64,000 bases of DNA from an uncultured bacterium (GTDB lineage Bacteria > Bacteroidota > Bacteroidia > Bacteroidales > Rikenellaceae): the NCBI GenBank assembly GCA_905214725.1, contig CAJMNH010000004.1, forward strand, positions 62,001 through 126,000, in the 5' to 3' direction. Under the pieces are notes generated by a model that ran no database searches, was not told where the DNA came from, and saw only the letters and a program-made list of their open reading frames with translations. Below, piece after piece: positions 47,046-55,381 of the stretch; the stretch's first letter is position 1; every line of letters starts with the position of its first letter. The position numbers and the translations under genes were made by a program.

Positions 47046-47642
47046 TCAACGCTTCATATAATTCTGCATCAGACGGGCGATATACTTTCCCACGATGTCG
47101 AATTCGAGGTTTACGACCGAGCCGACTCCGATACGGCAAAAATTGGTATGTTCGTAGGTATAGGGAATGATAGCCACACGGAAACCGTCCGCACGCGAGT
47201 CGCAGACCGTCAGGCTCACTCCATTGACGGCGATCGAGCCCTTCTCTACCGTACAGTTATCGCCCTGCGGCTCATAATGGAAGGAAAAATACCAACTGCC
47301 TTCGGCGTCTTCGACGGCTGTGCAGACGGCCGTCTGATCCACATGTCCCTGCACGATATGACCGTCGAGCAGCGCATCGGGTTTCATCGACCGTTCGATA
47401 TTGACCAAATCGCCCACCTGCAACGCCCCCAGATTGCTGCGCAGCAAGGTCTCCTTCATGGCCGTCACCGTATAGGTATCTTCCGTAAGGTCCACTACCG
47501 TCAGGCATACGCCGTTATGGGCGATGCTCTGATCGATCTTCAGCTCGCGGCAAAAACCCGCACGCAGGGTGAAGTGTTTGTTCTGTTGTTCGCTGCGAAT
47601 GGCAACGACGGTCGCCGTCTGCTCGATAATACCGGAAAACAT
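47046..47642 (-). CDS. ribE: Riboflavin synthase (alpha subunit)
   Basis: The enzyme dismutates two 6,7-dimethyl-8-ribityllumazines to riboflavin. The 198-residue protein shows the expected internal duplication of two lumazine-binding barrels: MFSGIIEQTA with SIAHNGVCLTVVD in the first, and GHIVQGHVDQTA with SIAVNGVSLTVCD in the second. It heads the ribE-kinase-lgt run; no other rib genes are nearby and no FMN riboswitch was recognised. Confidence 0.96.
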   Translation of the reverse strand: MFSGIIEQTATVVAIRSEQQNKHFTLRAGFCRELKIDQSIAHNGVCLTVVDLTEDTYTVTAMKETLLRSNLGALQVGDLVNIERSMKPDALLDGHIVQGHVDQTAVCTAVEDAEGSWYFSFHYEPQGDNCTVEKGSIAVNGVSLTVCDSRADGFRVAIIPYTYEHTNFCRIGVGSVVNLEFDIVGKYIARLMQNYMKR

Positions 47643-47733
47643 AAATCGTCAATACTAAATTAGATTGCTAAAGTTAAGCATAATTTCCCAAACGCCCAAA
47701 CGCGAGAGCCAACTTTACAAATCCGATCCGGTA

Positions 47734-48363
47734 TCAATCGACGATAAGATGCGCTTTTACGCGGTATATCTTCTGAATATCGCTGTTTCTGACGACCATC
47801 TCGTCGAAACCGCCCTCCTGCGAAGCCGTCAGGCGGATCGACTGCGCGTCCGCGCCGGAGTGGAGATGCCGCAACGTTACGATCTTGCGCGTCACGACAA
47901 CATACAATCCGCCGGGAATAATCGCCTCCACATCGGCCTCTTTCAGGAAGACCAGCGTTCCGGCAGGCAGATTCTCCCCCATCGCCCTGCCATAATAATA
48001 CAAGGCGCAATCGGCATCGTCGCCCATCGGCAATACGACATAGCCGTCGGGGCTGAGCAAATCGATGCCGCGAATCGATTTTTCGACGTCGGCTTTGAAG
48101 AAGGGAATCTGCACGCCCCGATCCTCGCTTTCGGCAACGAACATCTGGCCCCGACCGGTCAGCAACCAGAGTAAGTCGATCTGCGGGAAATGCTGAACGA
48201 TCCGCTCCGCCAACTTACGCGAAATGCCGTTGTGCCCCCGTTTGATCTGATAAAGATTTTCACCGCGTGAAAGGCCGATATAACGGGCAAAATAGTTCGT
48301 CGTCATGTTTGCCCATTTGACGACGCTCTCGATTCTTTGCCAATTATTTTGATTTTCGTGCAT
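47734..48363 (-). CDS. HTH repressor with catalytically dead S24-like domain
   Basis: A 209-residue regulator. Residues about 8-70 form a helix-turn-helix domain (NYFARYIGLSRGENLYQIKRG); about 85-205 have the LexA/S24 fold. In active S24 proteins the motif is G-x-S-M with a catalytic Ser and a later Lys; here it reads GRAM (Ala127), and the later position is Arg165 in VTLRHL. It therefore should not self-cleave and may instead bind a ligand or dimerise. It is divergent from tRNA-Arg, a common integration-site type, but no phage genes are present. Confidence 0.82.
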   Translation of the reverse strand: MHENQNNWQRIESVVKWANMTTNYFARYIGLSRGENLYQIKRGHNGISRKLAERIVQHFPQIDLLWLLTGRGQMFVAESEDRGVQIPFFKADVEKSIRGIDLLSPDGYVVLPMGDDADCALYYYGRAMGENLPAGTLVFLKEADVEAIIPGGLYVVVTRKIVTLRHLHSGADAQSIRLTASQEGGFDEMVVRNSDIQKIYRVKAHLIVD

Positions 48364-48382
48364 TATTTCAATTTTTTTTTTG

Positions 48383-48390
48383 CATCTTTG
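48383..48390 (+). promoter_or_regulatory. Near-consensus -7 element for tRNA-Arg
   Basis: CATCTTTG differs from TAnnTTTG only in its first base and lies 12 bases before the tRNA. Confidence 0.5.
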
Positions 48391-48401
48391 CGCTACCGTT
48401 T

Positions 48402-48473
48402 GGTCTCGTAGTTCAATGGATAGAATATAAGATTCCGGTTCTTACGATGTGGGTTCGATTCCCGCCGAGACTA
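48402..48473 (+). tRNA. tRNA-Arg (anticodon CCG)
   Basis: A 72-base cloverleaf: acceptor GGTCTCG with CGAGACT (first pair G-U), D arm GTTC/GAAT, anticodon stem TAAGA/TCTTA with loop TTCCGGT, and T arm GTGGG-TTCGATT-CCCGC. Anticodon CCG reads the arginine codon CGG. The discriminator base is A. CCA is not encoded; a T-run follows directly and can end transcription. Confidence 0.96.
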
Positions 48474-48479
48474 CTTTTT

Positions 48480-48688
48480 TTCTTATTATCAGCCTCTAAA
48501 CCCCTTCCAATCCATTCTTTTATTTTACTACAAAATTAATAACAAAATTCTATTTTCCAACATAAAATAGCATTTTTAGACTGTTTTATAAAGCAAACAG
48601 CCCTTTGCAATTGTTCCAAATATAAAATGCCGTCCGATAAAAGAATGCCGAAATCCTCCCGAAAGACTGAAATTGTCCCGAAATAGAA
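48480..48688. other. AT-rich intergenic region, nothing seen
   Basis: About 210 bases between tRNA-Arg and the terminator at 48689. Strongly AT-rich with no coding frame; no tRNA fragment repeat or attachment-site duplication was noticed. Confidence 0.4.
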
Positions 48689-48726
48689 AAGTCCGGCTAT
48701 GTTTCGACATAGCCGGACTTATTTTT
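48689..48726. terminator. Bidirectional terminator
   Basis: AAGTCCGGCTATGT (48689-48702) and its complement (48707-48720) form a 14-bp perfect stem with a TTCG loop, followed by ATTTTTC. It ends the sigma-factor operon coming from the right. Confidence 0.9.
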
Positions 48727-48740
48727 CAATGCAAGTTTTC

Positions 48741-49997
48741 TCAGTAAGTCAACCGCACGCCCAATTGCAAGGATAAATTGGCAGGAGAGGCCGTCCGGGC
48801 CGTCCGAAGGTCGGTTTCTGTCAGATAATAGGAGACGCCCGGTTCGAAATAGAGCGACGTCCGTCGTGAAAAATCATATTGTACACCCGCATTAGCGGTC
48901 AACGACCATTGCAAAGCTTTCTCCGCAACCGATTCCGAACCGAACTTCGCATAGAGATTCTTCTCGACCATTCCGCCCGCGCCCAAATAGAGTTTCCAAT
49001 TGCTTCGCGCCAAGAAATCCCAATTCACCCGCAACGGAAGGCCCAGCATGTGAAGCGTCTGCGAGAACGATTCGTCATTTTCAGAGACCCTGACATCCGA
49101 GCGCAGCAACGAATAGACCAGTCCGCTTTCGAGCGACAGCCCATATGAAAATTCTTTCCGAACGGAAATACCGAAACTGAGCGGCTGCTTATGCCGGTAA
49201 AGGTAATCGCCGTAACCGCGCTTCATGCGGATAATACCGCTCGAGCTAAGAACATGAGTAGACGACATCGGCGTCGCCCGACCCGAAGACACATGTTGCG
49301 CCGTCGGGAGTCCGGCGGCAAAAAGCCCAACGGAAGTTCGCCTCGGAAGCTGCTTCGGCGTAAAAACCCGCGATGCGGATTCATCGGGGATCGTTCGGGT
49401 GATCGCCCGCTGCCGCGAATTTGACGCGGAAGCCGGTTTGGCAGGTTCGGCAGGAGCTTTTCGCTCGGCAGGCGCTTGGGTGGAACCCGATTCCGGCGCC
49501 GCTGAATTCACTTCGACGGAAGTCGTCCGATCCGCCCCTGTATCATCGTCGGTAGCGTACCGCACCGAACGATTTTTCACAGTCTTTTTCCCGAACCGCC
49601 GTTCGGTCGAAGTCGGTCGAGCCTCAGCCACCAACGGCGCAGAAGTCTCGGACAGAGGAATCAGCGCCTCTTCATTTTTCGGTATTTCGTTATTCCGTAA
49701 AAGCTGACCGTCCGCCGTCGTAAGTTCTCCGGCAAAGAACTCTGTTTTTCGATCACCGTCCACAACACCTTGATTTACGACAGTCTCACCTATTAACACG
49801 GCAATCGCTACGACGGCGGCTACGGCAGCTATTTTCTTCCATACGGGATTGAAGGTTTCGCGGCGCCGACCGACAGCTGCAAGGTCGCGTTCCAGCGCCT
49901 CCCAACTCCCTTTCGGCAACGGCTCTTCGGTATGCAGCAACTTCTGACGAATCGCCGCAACCCACCGTTCTTCCCGTTCTATCCTATTCTCTTTCAT
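48741..49997 (-). CDS. Inner-membrane-anchored protein fused to an outer-membrane-type barrel, downstream of an ECF sigma factor
   Basis: A 418-residue protein with an unusual layout. Residues 1-50 are a charged cytoplasmic segment where anti-sigma factors bind sigma; 55-72 is a membrane helix; 75-245 is a Ser/Thr/Pro/Ala-rich linker; 250-418 looks like a small porin-type beta-barrel (FGISVRKEFSYGLSLESGLVYSLL, LYLGAGGMVEKNLYAKFG, LSLQLGVRLTY). It overlaps the ECF sigma gene by 4 bases, so the two are coupled. An anti-sigma role that senses the envelope is inference. There is no canonical zinc anti-sigma motif. Confidence 0.7.
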   Translation of the reverse strand: MKENRIEREERWVAAIRQKLLHTEEPLPKGSWEALERDLAAVGRRRETFNPVWKKIAAVAAVVAIAVLIGETVVNQGVVDGDRKTEFFAGELTTADGQLLRNNEIPKNEEALIPLSETSAPLVAEARPTSTERRFGKKTVKNRSVRYATDDDTGADRTTSVEVNSAAPESGSTQAPAERKAPAEPAKPASASNSRQRAITRTIPDESASRVFTPKQLPRRTSVGLFAAGLPTAQHVSSGRATPMSSTHVLSSSGIIRMKRGYGDYLYRHKQPLSFGISVRKEFSYGLSLESGLVYSLLRSDVRVSENDESFSQTLHMLGLPLRVNWDFLARSNWKLYLGAGGMVEKNLYAKFGSESVAEKALQWSLTANAGVQYDFSRRTSLYFEPGVSYYLTETDLRTARTASPANLSLQLGVRLTY

Positions 49998-50545
49998 TTG
50001 TTTTTCAAATACGCCTTAATTCGCCGCGCCAACAAAGCCTTCGCCCTGAACAACTGCGACGACGAGGTTTTTTCGCTGATTCCCAACTGTTCGGCAATCT
50101 CCTTATGGGAAAGTTCCTCGATGCAGTAAAGGTTGAAAACCGTCCGGTAACCGTCGGGCAACTCGGCAATCAACCGCCGAAGTTCGTCATAGGGCACCTG
50201 TTCCATTTCACCGGCAGTCGGCTCTTCGTAACGTTCGGGCAGTTGGTCGACCGTAGTCGGATAATGCAGGCGTCGCTTATGGCGCAACGCTTCCAGCGAG
50301 ACATTTACCGCAATACGTTCCATCCACGCTCTCAAGGAACCTTCGCCCCGCCACGTAAACCGATCGATGGCCGCAAATACTTTGAGAAAACAGTCATGGA
50401 GCAGATCCTCGGCAGTCGCCCGATCCCCGACATAACGCAGGCAAATACTCAACAACCGTCCTCCGAAACGAGTGTACAGCTCGCGGCGGGCATCGTTATC
50501 TCCGGCTTTACAACGCTCAGCGAGTATCCGTTCCTCCATGCTCAT
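49994..50545 (-). CDS. ECF-type RNA polymerase sigma factor
   Basis: A 183-residue sigma-70 factor with regions 2 and 4 only. Region 2 includes GDRATAEDLLHDCFLKVF and FTWRGEGSLRAWMERIAVN; region 4 includes LPDGYRTVFNLYCIEELSHKEIAEQLGISEKTSSSQLFRAK, the helix-turn-helix for the -35 element. ATG 50545 or 50539 are both possible. It heads a two-gene unit with the barrel-fusion protein and is divergent from a NigD-like lipoprotein gene across a region with a 10-bp inverted repeat. Confidence 0.95.
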   Translation of the reverse strand: MSMEERILAERCKAGDNDARRELYTRFGGRLLSICLRYVGDRATAEDLLHDCFLKVFAAIDRFTWRGEGSLRAWMERIAVNVSLEALRHKRRLHYPTTVDQLPERYEEPTAGEMEQVPYDELRRLIAELPDGYRTVFNLYCIEELSHKEIAEQLGISEKTSSSQLFRAKALLARRIKAYLKNK

Positions 50546-50576
50546 CGTTCGTCATATAATAAATGGTGTCTCCCCT

Positions 50577-50632
50577 AAAATACTGCATCCTGAGAAAAAA
50601 AATATTTTTTTTATTTCAATACGCAGTATTTT
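50577..50632. promoter_or_regulatory. Inverted repeat in the sigma factor/NigD divergent promoter region
   Basis: AAAATACTGC (50577-50586) and GCAGTATTTT (50623-50632) are perfect inverted copies 36 bases apart around an A/T-rich core. Each arm reads outward as GCAGTATTTT, close to the variant -7 word TATTTTG, so they may be two copies of one promoter or operator facing opposite ways. Confidence 0.5.
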
Positions 50633-50686
50633 GCACTTTTCTGCGTTTATAGGAAGGAACAAATGTAGAAAAAAATAGCTAAATCG

Positions 50687-51397
50687 ATGAAAAAGTTCAA
50701 ATTATTTCTCCTTGCAACGGTCGCGGCAGTGCCCTTGCTCCAGTCTTGCAACGATTCCAAAGTCGAAGGCGCCGACAGCATGGCGCTCGTAACCATCCTC
50801 AATCCGGGCGGAATATCCGCCGGCTATTATTTCAAAGCGGATAACGGACAGACGCTCTATCCGGCACAGTTCGCCGTAGCCACCGGCAACTACAATCCCG
50901 ATGACGGACAGCGCGCCTTCATCTACTACTCGCTGCTCGAAGAAAAGAGTCAGAAATATGATTACAATATCAAGCTTTACGGTCTCAGTGAAATTCTGAC
51001 CAAAGAGGTCGAGTCGATGGATCCGGGCAACGAAGAGGAGTTCGGCGACGATCCGATCACCCTTGTACAACTCGACAATGGCAACGGATACGACTGTCTG
51101 ATTAGCGGCGGGTATATTACACTTTCATTCAAAATCAACGCTTTGGCGCAAGAGGGACATAAGATAAGTCTCGTAAGAAACTCTACAGATGACAACACGG
51201 CAGAGTCCGATTATACGCTGCTTGAGTTACGTCACAAATCCGATAAGATGTCGTCGGAGGGCAGTCGTCGGACAAGTATGGCATCTTTCAAACTTAATGG
51301 ATACGACCCTGTAATAACTGGAAAGAAAGGTCTTAAAATTCGTATCAAGGATTTCAATGAAAATATCGAGTACGTCCAAATCGATTATCAGAAATAA
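50687..51397 (+). CDS. NigD-like lipoprotein
   Basis: A 236-residue lipoprotein: signal MKKFKLFLLATVAAVPLLQSC with Cys21 lipidated, then an N-terminal OB-like part (ALVTILNPGGISAGYYFKADNG, RAFIYYSLLEE) and a C-terminal beta-sandwich (CLISGGYITLSFKI, LLELRHKSD). This arrangement fits the NigD family of Bacteroidota, known from a bacteriocin-linked locus, but function in general is unknown. Divergent from the ECF sigma factor. Confidence 0.8.
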   Translation: MKKFKLFLLATVAAVPLLQSCNDSKVEGADSMALVTILNPGGISAGYYFKADNGQTLYPAQFAVATGNYNPDDGQRAFIYYSLLEEKSQKYDYNIKLYGLSEILTKEVESMDPGNEEEFGDDPITLVQLDNGNGYDCLISGGYITLSFKINALAQEGHKISLVRNSTDDNTAESDYTLLELRHKSDKMSSEGSRRTSMASFKLNGYDPVITGKKGLKIRIKDFNENIEYVQIDYQK

Positions 51398-51432
51398 ATT
51401 TATCCCATCTCAATTAATAAATGATTAACCGG

Positions 51433-51463
51433 AAGGTCTGCCCGCATTTGGGCAGACCTTTTT
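51433..51463 (+). terminator. Intrinsic terminator after the NigD-like gene
   Basis: AAGGTCTGCCC (51433-51443) pairs with GGGCAGACCTT (51450-51460), followed by a T-run. Confidence 0.92.
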
Positions 51464-51547
51464 TATTCGCAGTGCATCTTCACCGCTTCGGACAATCGCA
51501 ATTTCTTTTTTTGAGCCGGCGGATGCGGCGAATTCCCGAAAAAGAAG

Positions 51548-51555
51548 TATATTTG
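51548..51555 (+). promoter_or_regulatory. -7 element immediately before ruvB
   Basis: TATATTTG is an exact match and ends six bases before the ruvB ATG, implying a leaderless or nearly leaderless mRNA. Confidence 0.65.
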
Positions 51556-51561
51556 TAGCAT

Positions 51562-52566
51562 ATGTCCACGATCCGAAACATAGAGAGCGATCTCGAATTC
51601 GAAAATAAAATCCGGCCACAGGAGTTGCAGAACTTCGCCGGACAGGAGAAAATCGTCGAGAACCTGCGCATCTTCATCCAAGCGGCCCTCATGCGCGGCG
51701 ATTCGCTCGACCATGTGCTGCTGCACGGCCCTCCGGGACTGGGCAAGACCACGCTGGCCAATATCATCGCCAACGAGATGCATTCCCAACTGAAAGTTAC
51801 TTCCGGCCCTGTCCTCGACAAGCCGGGCGATTTGGCGGGACTACTCACCAATCTCAATCCGGGCGACGTGCTTTTCATCGACGAGATTCACCGGCTGAGT
51901 CCCATCGTCGAGGAGTATCTTTATTCGGCGATGGAGGATTACAAAATCGACATTGTACTCGACAAAGGGCCTTCGGCTCGTTCGATCCAGATCGAACTGG
52001 CCCCTTTTACGTTGATCGGCGCCACGACGCGCAGCGGTCTGCTGACTTCACCGCTGAGAGCTCGGTTCGGCATTCAATGCCATCTGGAATACTATGACGC
52101 AGCGATTCTGTCGGGAATCGTGAAACGGTCGGCCCGCATTTTGGACGTTTCGATCGACGACGACGCAGCAATTGAGATTGCACGTCGTTCGCGCGGCACT
52201 CCCCGTATCGTCAACGCCCTGCTGCGCCGCGTACGCGATTTTGCCATGGTCAAGGGCGAAGGGCATATCGATCTGAATATCACGCGCATGTCCCTCACTG
52301 CGCTCAACATCGACGCGCGCGGATTGGACCAGATGGACAACCGCATCCTCCAGACCATCATCGGCAAGTTCAACGGCGGACCGGTCGGGCTGAACACCAT
52401 CGCCACGGCCGTGGGCGAAGACGCCGGAACGATCGAAGAAGTTTACGAACCTTTCCTCATTATGGAGGGGTTCCTCAAACGTACGCCCCGCGGCCGTGAA
52501 GCGACCGAGACGGCGTTCCGGCATTTGGGACTCACGCCGCCGACCATTGGCGACACGCTCTTTTGA
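51562..52566 (+). CDS. ruvB: Holliday junction branch-migration ATPase RuvB
   Basis: RuvB is the hexameric motor that moves Holliday junctions with RuvA. The 334-residue protein has [10 protein letters not shown] (Walker A), LFIDEIHRL (Walker B), the sensor GATTRSG, the arginine finger region SPLRARFG and a C-terminal winged helix ([19 protein letters not shown]). RuvA and RuvC are not adjacent. Confidence 0.98.
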   Translation: MSTIRNIESDLEFENKIRPQELQNFAGQEKIVENLRIFIQAALMRGDSLDHVLLHGPPGLGKTTLANIIANEMHSQLKVTSGPVLDKPGDLAGLLTNLNPGDVLFIDEIHRLSPIVEEYLYSAMEDYKIDIVLDKGPSARSIQIELAPFTLIGATTRSGLLTSPLRARFGIQCHLEYYDAAILSGIVKRSARILDVSIDDDAAIEIARRSRGTPRIVNALLRRVRDFAMVKGEGHIDLNITRMSLTALNIDARGLDQMDNRILQTIIGKFNGGPVGLNTIATAVGEDAGTIEEVYEPFLIMEGFLKRTPRGREATETAFRHLGLTPPTIGDTLF

Positions 52567-52601
52567 CGGGCTGCACCTATGCAAACCAAATCTGAAGCCA
52601 T

Positions 52602-53651
52602 ATGCTACAACCCTCTCTCTCGCTTCAGGCAGGTTATCTCTTTCGAATCTCCTGTCTGGCGATCATCTGTTTCGCATGCGGTTGTTCTCCGCGTGTCTAC
52701 ACATCCGTTACGGAATCGCACGACCCGCTTCCTGCCGACAGCGTAATTCTTTATGAAAAAGGGGATCCGATTCCTGCCTCGGCCCGTAAAATCGGCGACG
52801 TGACGATCTCGGACACGGGTCCCGAGAATAATAAACGGTACCGGCAGGCTATCGATCTGGCCGTTCACGCGACGGCTGAAGCCGGCGGCAATGCGCTCGC
52901 AATCTCCGAGCTGAGCGAAACCGTATCGCAGGACGGCACCACCTATGCGCTGAACGCCTCCATGCTCCGTATCGACAGTCTGAGCACTGCACGACCGATC
53001 GATTCCGATTGCTCCTTTCGCGACGGACACACGACATCCGCACAAACTGCGTCAGCCTGCGAAACCCGCCCCTATCGGGGATTCAGCCAACCCAATCACC
53101 TCAACCATTTGTTCTATGTCAATATCGGCGTAGGATTCATCACCAGCGATCTCTATGCGTCCGACGGATCTCCCTACGACGGACGCACGACCGGAATCAC
53201 TTATAATGCAGGCTACGATCTCATCACGAACACAGGATTCGGAATAGGATTCCGCTACGCCCATTTCCGAATGAATACCGATCTGAGGCTTGATGATTCG
53301 TTCGGACGCATGTATGTTTGTCGCGATTGCAAAATCGGAATGCACTACGTAGCGCCCGAAGCCGGTTATTCGTTCATGGCCGGAAACAAGATTATGCTCT
53401 CGGCGCTGGTCGGCATCGGCTATGTCAGCTACTTCGAACGCAAGGACAACATACGGGGTTCTGTCAGCGGATACGGCACACACGGCGTATTTCGCGCTAC
53501 GGTCCTGATATCTAAGCAGGTCGATCTCGGCCTCGAAATAGGCGGCTATACGTCACGCTTCCCTTCGGAAAAACTCGGAGTCGAGGGGCATGACGAGAAA
53601 ACCGGAATAAAATATCTCAATATGGCGACAGGTCTTCACATTCATTTTTAA
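52602..53651 (+). CDS. Lipoprotein with 'GGNAL' domain and C-terminal beta-barrel
   Basis: A 349-residue envelope protein. A signal peptide ends CFACGC with Cys28 as likely lipid acceptor. Residues about 40-120 (SVILYEKGDPIPASARKIGDV, AEAGGNALAISEL) resemble a small Bacteroidota lipoprotein domain ending in a Gly-Gly-Asn-Ala motif. Residues about 165-349 look like an eight-strand OmpW/OmpX-type barrel (YVNIGVGFITSDLY, GIGFRYAHFRM, YLNMATGLHIHF). Four mid-chain Cys may form disulfides. I do not recognise a function. It follows ruvB by 35 bases. Confidence 0.62.
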   Translation: MLQPSLSLQAGYLFRISCLAIICFACGCSPRVYTSVTESHDPLPADSVILYEKGDPIPASARKIGDVTISDTGPENNKRYRQAIDLAVHATAEAGGNALAISELSETVSQDGTTYALNASMLRIDSLSTARPIDSDCSFRDGHTTSAQTASACETRPYRGFSQPNHLNHLFYVNIGVGFITSDLYASDGSPYDGRTTGITYNAGYDLITNTGFGIGFRYAHFRMNTDLRLDDSFGRMYVCRDCKIGMHYVAPEAGYSFMAGNKIMLSALVGIGYVSYFERKDNIRGSVSGYGTHGVFRATVLISKQVDLGLEIGGYTSRFPSEKLGVEGHDEKTGIKYLNMATGLHIHF

Positions 53652-53753
53652 GAAATTCATTTTATATTTTAATAAATTTGTTTTAAAAACTAATATTTTT
53701 TATTAACTTGCAGGCGTGATAATTGTTTGAATACACTGTAAAATCCGATAGTT

Positions 53754-54992
53754 ATGGACACGAACAAGTTAATGAAGGACGCGCTCGCTTATCACGCCGA
53801 AGGGAGCCCCGGCAAGATTGAAATCCTGTCGACAAAACCCGACGCCACCCAATACGATCTCTCGCTGGCTTACTCTCCCGGCGTAGCGGCTCCGTGTCTG
53901 GCCATCGCCGACGATCCAACGAAAGTGTACGACTATACGATCAAGGGCAATCTGGTAGCGGTCATCACCAACGGAACGGCCGTGCTGGGACTGGGGAATA
54001 TCGGCCCGTTGGCGGCGAAGCCCGTCATGGAGGGCAAAAGCATGCTATTCAAGCACTTTTCCGGCATAAACGCTTTCGACATCGAGATCGACACCACGGA
54101 TACGGAGGAGTTCATCGACACCGTCAAGCGGATCGCCCCCACCTTCGGCGGGATCAATCTCGAAGACATCAAGGCGCCCGAATGTTTCGAGATCGAGCGG
54201 CGGCTCGTCGAGGAGCTCGACATCCCTGTGATGCATGACGATCAGCACGGGACGGCCATCATCGCTTCTGCGGCGCTCATCAATGCGTTGCATCTGAGCG
54301 GGAAGCGCGTCGAGGAGGTGCAGATCGTCGTCAACGGCGCAGGCGCCGCCGCCATCGCCTGTGCAAAAATGTTCCTCGCACTCGGAGCCCGCCGCGATCA
54401 CATCACGATGTGCGACAGCCAAGGCGTGGTCACCGCCCGCCGCAACGACCTCAATCCGGTTAAACGCGAATTCGCGACCGAGCGGCAGATCACGACGCTG
54501 CAAGAAGCGCTCGTCGGCGCCGATGTTTTTTTGGGCGTTTCGACCTCCGGCGTGCTCAACGGAGAGATGATCCGGTCGATGGCCCGTCAACCGCTGGTGA
54601 TGGCGCTGGCGAATCCCGATCCCGAAATCCCCTACGAAGAGGCAAAAGCTGCGCGTCCCGACGTGATTGTCGCCACGGGCCGTACCGACTATCCCAATCA
54701 AGTGAACAACGTGCTGGGATTCCCCTACATTTTCCGGGGCGCGCTCGACGTCCACGCCCGTAAAATCAACGAAGCGATGAAACTCGCCGCAGCACATGCG
54801 CTCGCAGAGTTGGCCCGCGAAGAGGCTCCTGCAGAGTTGGCTGCCGCTTACGGCGTCGCACGACTCGAATTCGGCCCCGACTATCTGATTCCGAAGCTGA
54901 CGGACCCCCGATTGCTGCAACGCGTTGCCCCTGCCGTAGCCAAAGCGGCAATCGATTCGGGCGTGGCGCAACCCGTGCCCGATGTAAAATAG
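53754..54992 (+). CDS. Malic enzyme (oxaloacetate-decarboxylating), short form
   Basis: It oxidatively decarboxylates malate to pyruvate. The 412-residue protein has [12 protein letters not shown], the lysine region [36 protein letters not shown] (metal-binding Asp) and [14 protein letters not shown] (Rossmann motif). It lacks the C-terminal phosphotransacetylase-like domain of the roughly 760-residue MaeB type common in Bacteroidota. Because a clean stop and terminator follow, it is a true short form rather than a visible truncation. NAD or NADP preference cannot be assigned. Confidence 0.93.
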   Translation: MDTNKLMKDALAYHAEGSPGKIEILSTKPDATQYDLSLAYSPGVAAPCLAIADDPTKVYDYTIKGNLVAVITNGTAVLGLGNIGPLAAKPVMEGKSMLFKHFSGINAFDIEIDTTDTEEFIDTVKRIAPTFGGINLEDIKAPECFEIERRLVEELDIPVMHDDQHGTAIIASAALINALHLSGKRVEEVQIVVNGAGAAAIACAKMFLALGARRDHITMCDSQGVVTARRNDLNPVKREFATERQITTLQEALVGADVFLGVSTSGVLNGEMIRSMARQPLVMALANPDPEIPYEEAKAARPDVIVATGRTDYPNQVNNVLGFPYIFRGALDVHARKINEAMKLAAAHALAELAREEAPAELAAAYGVARLEFGPDYLIPKLTDPRLLQRVAPAVAKAAIDSGVAQPVPDVK

Positions 54993-55056
54993 AAGGTAAT
55001 TATATATCTTTTACACGATCTCCCGATCATTATTCGAACTTGATCGGCTATCCGTC

Positions 55057-55092
55057 AAAAAGAGTTGCAAAAATATTTGCAACTCTTTTTTG
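55057..55092 (+). terminator. Intrinsic terminator after the malic enzyme gene
   Basis: AAAAAGAGTTGCAAA (55057-55071) and TTTGCAACTCTTTTT (55076-55090) form a perfect 15-bp stem ending in a T-run. Confidence 0.92.
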
Positions 55093-55105
55093 TTAAATAA
55101 AAAGC

Positions 55106-55278
55106 CTATTTTTTCGTGTATGTTTCCTTGTTGTAATATTCGTATTCCAATTGTGTTTTATGGGTAACTATCTCTCTCATAAGTTTATCATTTTTTATAC
55201 GATCTTTTCCATAATCATCTCAGGCTTATCCTCCGATTTAAGGCATGCGATTCCGCCTTTAATGAATTCTCTTTTCAT
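55106..55278 (-). pseudogene. Possible frameshifted small gene in an AT-rich gap
   Basis: The minus strand opens at 55278 with a 27-codon frame (MKREFIKGGIACLKSEDK and on to EKIV) that stops at 55195. A second frame, continuing without stops from about 55197 to 55106, reads KNDKLMREIVTHKTQLEYEY and on to YTKK; alone it could start at 55180. Joined by one shift the two give about 57 residues. I do not recognise the product. It is AT-rich unlike its neighbours. Chance cannot be excluded in so short a sequence. Confidence 0.35.
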
Positions 55279-55330
55279 AATTAGAATGTACTAGATGCAA
55301 ACTATTAACTTATAATATGTTATCAAATAA

Positions 55331-55367
55331 AAAGCGGGAAGCTCCTCTCTCAGGAGCTTCCCGCTTT
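55331..55367 (-). terminator. Intrinsic terminator after the beta-lactamase gene
   Basis: AAAGCGGGAAGCTCCT (55331-55346) and its complement (55352-55367) form a 16-bp perfect stem with a CTCTC loop. It closes the aroB-bla unit. Confidence 0.92.
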
Positions 55368-55381
55368 CATTTCGATCGCAC

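Noticed and set aside
48402..48740. Integration site of a mobile element at tRNA-Arg
   Set aside because: No integrase, no repeat of the tRNA 3' end and no foreign gene block follow; the downstream gap is featureless.
53754..54992. Malic enzyme as a truncated long-form MaeB
   Set aside because: A strong terminator follows shortly after the stop and no phosphotransacetylase-like remnant is visible; a 412-residue short form is a known type.
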